A DNA stretch of 64,000 bases. Origin: Postechiella marina. Its GTDB lineage: Bacteria; Bacteroidota; Bacteroidia; Flavobacteriales; Flavobacteriaceae. This document shows, piece after piece, positions 59,729-64,000 of the stretch; positions within the stretch are counted from its first letter, which is position 1, and each line of letters starts with the position of its first letter. The position numbers were made by a program, and so were the translations under genes. Under the pieces are notes generated by a model that had not been told where the DNA came from, made no database searches, and saw only the letters and a program-made list of their open reading frames with translations. Location: contig NZ_BAABCA010000002.1 in NCBI RefSeq assembly GCF_039538365.1, positions 124,001 to 188,000 of the forward strand. Reading direction: 5' to 3'.

Positions 59729-60664
59729 ATGTTCGGGAAGAAGAAAACAACAACTCCAATTGACAAAGATCAATTGGAACTTATAGAAAATGCACAAAAA
59801 CGCATTAAACAAAAAAAGAGTTTATATATTCATTTTGTAATATTTTTAATTGGCGCAGTATTTTTAATACTAGCAAACACCGTATTAGGTATAGGCGAAA
59901 ATTTCACCATTTTAGGTAAAGAATGGTTTTTGTACGCCATACTCTTGTGGTCTTTCTTTTTTATATACCACATTTTTAATGTTTTTATTACCCATAAATT
60001 TATGGGTAAAGCGTGGGAAAAACAACAACTAGAAAAGCTAGTTGCAAAGCAACAAAAGCGCATAGAAAAGCTAAAATCTAACCTTGTCAAAGAAGAAACA
60101 AAAATAGCAAAAAGTGACGTTTTTAATGCTACAACTAGCCTTAGTCAAAACACAACATCTAAAAAACATTCGCCAGAATTAACTATTATTGTTGCTGCAG
60201 CAGAAAATGATGCTATTGGAAAAGATAATAAGCTAATTTGGCATTTAGGCGATGATTTAAAGCGTTTTAAAAGTTTAACTAACGGGCACCATATTATTAT
60301 GGGGCGAAAAACATTTGAGAGTTTCCCAAAACCTTTACCTAATAGAACACATATTGTTATTACAAGGCAAAGCGACTACCATGTTCCAGACGGTGTAATT
60401 GTTGTTAATAATTTAGAAGATGCTATAGACGCTGCTAAAAAAGACTCGCAACCTTTTATAATTGGCGGAGGCGAAATATACAAACAAGCCTTACTTATAG
60501 CAACTAAAATAGAGTTAACTCGAGTTCATGCTACTTTTGAAGCAGATACGTTTTTTCCAGAAATAGATACAAATATTTGGAAAGAAACAGCGAATACTTT
60601 TCATCCTAAAGACGAAAAACACAAACATGAATTTTCGTTTTTAACTTATGAGCGAGCCCACTAA
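59729..60664 (+). CDS. folA: Membrane-anchored dihydrofolate reductase (2TM domain-DHFR fusion)
   Basis: The 311-residue protein joins two parts in one frame. Residues 1-110 match the Bacteroidota 2TM domain: a basic start, membrane helices at about 31-50 and 67-89, and WEKQQLEKL after the second helix. Residues 151-311 are complete DHFR: LTIIVAAAENDAIGKDNKLIWHL with catalytic D176 (WHLGDDLKRFK, matching E. coli D27), GRKTFES, and IIGGGEIYKQAL. No in-frame start codon lies in the linker, so the fusion is not two adjacent genes. It reduces dihydrofolate left by ThyA, at the membrane. Confidence 0.92.
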   Translation: MFGKKKTTTPIDKDQLELIENAQKRIKQKKSLYIHFVIFLIGAVFLILANTVLGIGENFTILGKEWFLYAILLWSFFFIYHIFNVFITHKFMGKAWEKQQLEKLVAKQQKRIEKLKSNLVKEETKIAKSDVFNATTSLSQNTTSKKHSPELTIIVAAAENDAIGKDNKLIWHLGDDLKRFKSLTNGHHIIMGRKTFESFPKPLPNRTHIVITRQSDYHVPDGVIVVNNLEDAIDAAKKDSQPFIIGGGEIYKQALLIATKIELTRVHATFEADTFFPEIDTNIWKETANTFHPKDEKHKHEFSFLTYERAH

Positions 60665-60784
60665 TTATAATTATTTTTATAAAGTTAAAAGCTAGAGCTA
60701 GAGCTTACTCTATTTTCTACAAACCAAGACACTTATGTTTTGGCTTGTTGCCAATATATTTACAACATCTATCGCTATTTTCAT

Positions 60785-60792
60785 TAATTTTG
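60785..60792 (+). promoter_or_regulatory. -7 element adjoining the COG2509 start codon
   Basis: TAATTTTG then CAGC then ATG at 60797. The transcription start would coincide with the start codon, predicting a leaderless mRNA. Confidence 0.55.
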
Positions 60793-60796
60793 CAGC

Positions 60797-62353
60797 ATGG
60801 TAAAAGAGATACAACTTCGTATTACACTTAAAGAAGAAGAGCGTAGCGATATTTTAGTTATAAAATCGGCAATAAAGTTAGACATAGATAAAGAAGATAT
60901 TACAGGCGTAAAAGTACTTCGCAAATCTATTGATGCTAGAAAACCTAAAATAATTTTAAATTATAAGGTTGCGGTTTATATTCGCGAAGCATTACCAAAA
61001 TCGTCAGAATATACGTTTAAATATAAAGATGTTTCTAAATCAAAACCCGTGCATATAATTGGCTTCGGGCCAGCCGGTATGTATGCTGCATTACGTTGCA
61101 TAGAACTAGGCTACAAACCTATTGTACTAGAACGCGGTAAGAATGTACAAGACCGACGTCGCGATTTAAAAGCCATAAACCAAGATCATTTTGTAAACGA
61201 AGACTCCAACTATTGTTTTGGAGAAGGTGGCGCAGGAACTTATAGCGATGGCAAACTTTATACCCGAAGTTTAAAGCGTGGCGATGTGCGTAGAATATTC
61301 GAAAATCTAGTATTTCATGGTGCTACCAATCAAATTTTAATAGATGCACATCCACACATTGGCACCAACAAATTACCAAAAGTAGTACAAAACATTCGTG
61401 AAACTATTTTAAATTATGGTGGAGAAATTCATTTTGAAACCCGTGTAGTAAATTTTAGCATTAGTAATAACAAAATACAAGCCATTCAATTAAAAAATGG
61501 CGACGAAATGACTGCCAATCGTGTTATTTTAGCAACAGGGCATTCTGCTAGAGACATCTATTACTTGCTCCACAATAAAGAAATAGCTTTAGAGGCCAAA
61601 TCTTTTGCCATGGGTGTTCGTGTAGAGCATCCACAACATATTATAGACTCTATTCAATACCACTGTAGTGGCGAGCGCAACTCTTTATTACCTGCAGCAT
61701 CCTATGGTTTGGTACACCAAGTTAATAATCGTGGCGTGTATTCTTTTTGTATGTGTCCTGGCGGATTTATTGTACCTGCAGCCACAGCCAATGGCGAGGT
61801 GGTTGTAAACGGTATGTCTCCATCCAAAAGAAATAATTTGTTTGCTAATTCTGGAATAGTTGTAGAAATTAATGCAGAACAAGATTTACGTAAATACGAA
61901 AAATTTGGCGTTTTAAAAGGGTTAGAGTATCAAAAGAATTTAGAAAAATTAGCTTTTACAGCTGGCGGACGTAGCCAAGTAGCTCCAGCTCAACGACTAA
62001 TCGATTTTGTTGAAGGAAACTTATCCAATACATTAAACCCTACATCTTATCAACCTGGTTTAAACTCTTCTCCACTACATTCTTTATTACCTAAATTAAT
62101 AGGTAGCAGATTGCGAAAAGGTTTTCAAGCCTTTGGACAAAAAATGAAAGGATATTACACTAACGAAGCAAATATTGTTGGTGTAGAATCTAGAACATCT
62201 TCTCCTGTTAGTATTCCAAGAAATGAGCAACTAGAACACCCTCAAATTGAAGGTTTATTTCCTTGCGGTGAAGGTGGCGGTTATGCTGGAGGTATTATTT
62301 CGGCTGCTATGGATGGTGAACGATGTGCAGAGGCAGCAATAATAGGATTGTAA
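60797..62353 (+). CDS. COG2509-type FAD-dependent dehydrogenase
   Basis: The 518-residue protein has an N-terminal 80-residue extension, the FAD-binding GxGxxG at 89-94 (IIGFGPAGMYAALRC), and the family block NYCFGEGGAGTYSDGKLYTRS. The C-terminal CGEGGGYAGGIISAAMDGERCAEAAI completes the FAD site. The family is widespread and its substrate unknown. It is leaderless by prediction and about 25 bp before the acetyltransferase gene. Confidence 0.9.
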   Translation: MVKEIQLRITLKEEERSDILVIKSAIKLDIDKEDITGVKVLRKSIDARKPKIILNYKVAVYIREALPKSSEYTFKYKDVSKSKPVHIIGFGPAGMYAALRCIELGYKPIVLERGKNVQDRRRDLKAINQDHFVNEDSNYCFGEGGAGTYSDGKLYTRSLKRGDVRRIFENLVFHGATNQILIDAHPHIGTNKLPKVVQNIRETILNYGGEIHFETRVVNFSISNNKIQAIQLKNGDEMTANRVILATGHSARDIYYLLHNKEIALEAKSFAMGVRVEHPQHIIDSIQYHCSGERNSLLPAASYGLVHQVNNRGVYSFCMCPGGFIVPAATANGEVVVNGMSPSKRNNLFANSGIVVEINAEQDLRKYEKFGVLKGLEYQKNLEKLAFTAGGRSQVAPAQRLIDFVEGNLSNTLNPTSYQPGLNSSPLHSLLPKLIGSRLRKGFQAFGQKMKGYYTNEANIVGVESRTSSPVSIPRNEQLEHPQIEGLFPCGEGGGYAGGIISAAMDGERCAEAAIIGL

Positions 62354-62377
62354 ACATAAACCTAAATATGTGTTTTT

Positions 62378-62938
62378 ATGACTGAAAAAGAAAAAATGAT
62401 TACTGGTCAATTATACACCCCTGAAGACCAAGTTCTAGTTGAAGATAGGCACAAAACAAGGCTATACCTAAACAAAATAAACACACTTAGCATTGACGAA
62501 AAATTAGAACGCAATAGCATAATAGGTCAATTAATTCCAAATACAGGAGATAAACTATATATAGAACCTCCTTTTTATTGCGATTACGGTTACAATATTA
62601 AAATAGGAAACAACGTATACATGAACTTTAATTGTTGTATTCTAGATGTATCTACCGTAACCATTGGAGACAACTGTATGTTTGGACCTAACGTTCAAAT
62701 TTACACTGCAACTCACCCTTTAGAGTTTAAAGCTAGAAATAGCGGAAAAGAATTTGCCAAAGCCATAACCATAGGAAAAAATGTTTGGATTGGAGGGAAC
62801 GCAACCCTTTGCCCTGGCGTAACCCTTGGCGATAATGTGGTTGTTGGCGCTGGTGCAGTGGTTACAAAAAGTTTTCCTAACGATGTTTTTATAGCAGGAA
62901 ATCCTGCTAAAATTATTAAAAACATTGATAATAGGTAA
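62378..62938 (+). CDS. Sugar O-acetyltransferase (maltose/galactoside acetyltransferase type)
   Basis: The 186-residue protein has the N-terminal helical Mac domain (KMITGQLYTPEDQVLVEDRHKTRLYLNKIN) and a left-handed beta-helix of hexapeptide repeats (IKIGNNVYMNFNCCILDV, VTIGDNCMFGPNVQIYTATHPL with the catalytic His). It transfers acetyl from acetyl-CoA to sugars. Its 3' end contains the fabD promoter. Confidence 0.92.
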   Translation: MTEKEKMITGQLYTPEDQVLVEDRHKTRLYLNKINTLSIDEKLERNSIIGQLIPNTGDKLYIEPPFYCDYGYNIKIGNNVYMNFNCCILDVSTVTIGDNCMFGPNVQIYTATHPLEFKARNSGKEFAKAITIGKNVWIGGNATLCPGVTLGDNVVVGAGAVVTKSFPNDVFIAGNPAKIIKNIDNR

Positions 62939-62953
62939 TAATTCTTATTTTTG
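62925..62953 (+). promoter_or_regulatory. Promoter of fabD
   Basis: TTG (62925-62927), an 18-nt spacer and TATTTTTG (62946-62953) fit both promoter boxes well. It overlaps the end of the acetyltransferase gene and rules out the upstream start for fabD, fixing ATG 62976. Confidence 0.7.
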
Positions 62954-62975
62954 CAGCACTAAAAAAAGAACACAC

Positions 62976-63869
62976 ATGAAAGCATATATATTTCCGGGTC
63001 AAGGCGCCCAATTTTCAGGAATGGGTTTAGATTTATATGAGAACTCATCTTTAGCTAAAGATTTGTTTGATAAAGCTAACGATATTCTAGGTTTTAAAAT
63101 TACAGACATTATGTTTAATGGCTCTGCAGAAGACCTTAAAGAAACTAAAGTAACACAACCTGCTATATTTTTACATTCTGTAATTTTGGCAAAAACTTTA
63201 GGAGACAGCTTTAAACCAGATATGGTAGCAGGGCATTCTCTTGGAGAATTTTCTGCATTAGTAGCCAATGGCGCTTTAAGTTTCGAAGATGGCTTAAAAC
63301 TAGTTTCTCAACGTGCTCTTGCCATGCAAAAAGCTTGCGAGTTACAACCTAGTACTATGGCTGCGGTTTTAGGACTGGAAGATGCTATTGTAGAAAAAGT
63401 ATGCGAAACAATAGAAGGTGTTGTTGTTGCTGCAAACTATAATTGCCCAGGGCAATTAGTTATTTCTGGAGAGGTTGAAGCCATTAACAAAGCTTGCGAA
63501 GCTTTAAAAGAAGCTGGCGCTCGACGTGCCTTAGTTTTACCTGTTGGTGGTGCTTTTCACTCACCTCTAATGGAGCCTGCTAGAGAAAAACTAGCTGCAG
63601 CAATAGAGAACACAACATTTAGCAAACCAAACTGCCCTATTTACCAGAATGTAACAGCTAGCCCTATTACAGATGAAGCAGAAATAAAAGCTAATTTAAT
63701 TTCGCAACTAACTGCTCCAGTAAGATGGACACAATCTGTGCAACAAATGATTGAAGATGGCGCAACATTATTTACGGAAGTTGGACCAGGCAAAGTATTA
63801 CAAGGCTTAGTAAAAAAAATTAACAGAGCATCTGAAACAGCATCTGCAACTTTTGAAACAAATAGTTAA
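62976..63869 (+). CDS. fabD: Malonyl-CoA:ACP transacylase
   Basis: The 297-residue enzyme has MKAYIFPGQGAQFSGMG and the active serine S88 in AGHSLGEFSALV, with the catalytic His in GGAFHSPLM. It loads malonyl onto acyl carrier protein for fatty-acid synthesis. The start at 62976 is set by the promoter; the open frame extends to 62925. The lspA gene follows with no gap. Confidence 0.97.
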   Translation: MKAYIFPGQGAQFSGMGLDLYENSSLAKDLFDKANDILGFKITDIMFNGSAEDLKETKVTQPAIFLHSVILAKTLGDSFKPDMVAGHSLGEFSALVANGALSFEDGLKLVSQRALAMQKACELQPSTMAAVLGLEDAIVEKVCETIEGVVVAANYNCPGQLVISGEVEAINKACEALKEAGARRALVLPVGGAFHSPLMEPAREKLAAAIENTTFSKPNCPIYQNVTASPITDEAEIKANLISQLTAPVRWTQSVQQMIEDGATLFTEVGPGKVLQGLVKKINRASETASATFETNS

Positions 63870-64000
63870 ATGAAATTATCTCGTCGAACTATTTTTATTA
63901 GTATTACCATATTAATAACTGTACTTTTAGATCAAGTATCGAAAATTATGGTAAGAAAGTATGTAGACCCTAAAAGCGTTTCAGATATTATAGGAAGCAT
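63870..64000 (+). CDS. lspA: Lipoprotein signal peptidase (partial, cut by window end)
   Basis: The first 43 codons give MKLSRRTIFISITILITVLL, then DQVSKIMVRKYVDP. The first membrane helix followed by DQVSK is typical of signal peptidase II, which cleaves prolipoproteins after lipidation. It starts 1 bp after the fabD stop. The rest lies beyond the window. Confidence 0.85.
   Translation, partial: MKLSRRTIFISITILITVLLDQVSKIMVRKYVDPKSVSDIIGS

Noticed and set aside
59578..59763. 61-codon + strand frame before the DHFR fusion
   Set aside because: No domain, A/T-driven composition, and it runs into the DHFR start in another frame; treated as intergenic.
60687..60704. Short AGCTAG tandem run before the COG2509 gene
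   Set aside because: Only about three 6-bp units, too short to call a functional repeat.
1..64000. tRNA, rRNA, CRISPR array, insertion sequence, prophage
   Set aside because: No cloverleaf-like segment, rRNA motif, direct-repeat array, transposase or phage gene was seen; the three-copy repeat has no linked transposase in the window.

Overview
The window comes from the chromosome of a low-GC member of the Flavobacteriaceae (Bacteroidota). The evidence is a protein with a type IX secretion (T9SS) sorting domain at 22121, Bacteroidota-type -7 promoter elements of the form TAnnTTTG in front of many genes, very few Shine-Dalgarno sites, and families typical of the group (DUF4271, DUF4296, DUF3098, DUF5686, an ftsX-DUF3098 pair, and an Mrp protein without its usual CxxC). 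The genus cannot be fixed from the sequence alone. I found no rRNA, tRNA, CRISPR array, insertion sequence or prophage. Most of the window is ordinary housekeeping DNA.

Layout. 0.3-6 kb: a lactonase lipoprotein, a small cassette of ArsR-type regulator, membrane protein and SDR, then iron-sulfur and iron genes (mrp, an NFU protein, a 2Fe-2S ferredoxin, ferritin). 5.9-6.35 kb: two decayed small genes. 6.35-9 kb: DUF1853, a metallophosphoesterase and an SGNH-hydrolase lipoprotein. 9-12.5 kb: a four-gene cluster of unknown function (Crp-type regulator, secreted GlcG/HbpS protein, secreted beta-propeller fused to a Dabb domain, SDR), facing a PAS-LuxR regulator. 13.4-18.9 kb: glutaryl-CoA dehydrogenase, RNA methyltransferases, rpsP-rimM, and the trmB-lysE-atl operon. 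19-25 kb: a glycosyltransferase, a PhoB/PhoR-like two-component system, a very small T9SS cargo protein, a LuxE-like protein and tyrS. 25-32 kb: an SDR, a dolichol-phosphate mannose synthase-like gene with pyrC and a DUF4296 lipoprotein, DUF4271 with hemD, and pckA. 32-49.8 kb: DUF423, saccharopine dehydrogenase with an Lrp regulator, glyQS, comF, an Ig-like lipoprotein, a nitrilase, a membrane MutS-like ATPase, a zinc peptidase, ald, SemiSWEET, leuS, an EamA transporter, and ftsX-DUF3098. 49.9-64 kb: a DUF5686 outer-membrane protein, pdhB, etfBA, a bifunctional nuclease, a nucleoside transporter, thyA, a CBM48-like protein, a membrane-anchored dihydrofolate reductase fusion, a COG2509 flavoprotein, a sugar acetyltransferase, fabD and the start of lspA.

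How genes work together. Saccharopine dehydrogenase with its Lrp neighbour, glutaryl-CoA dehydrogenase and EtfAB could serve lysine catabolism and pass electrons to the respiratory chain. ThyA and the fused DHFR form the thymidylate/folate cycle. PckA, Ald and PdhB sit around pyruvate and gluconeogenesis.

Most notable non-gene signals: a hairpin-like intergenic repeat in three copies, one of them carrying a likely promoter; a set of four genes whose -7 element lies exactly 4 nt before the ATG, which predicts leaderless mRNAs; a perfect 26-bp palindrome before the mannose synthase-pyrC operon; and the decayed genes at 5.9-6.35 kb. No clearly new defence or mobile system is visible. The best candidates for undescribed biology are the 9.0-12.5 kb cluster and the 2TM-DHFR fusion.
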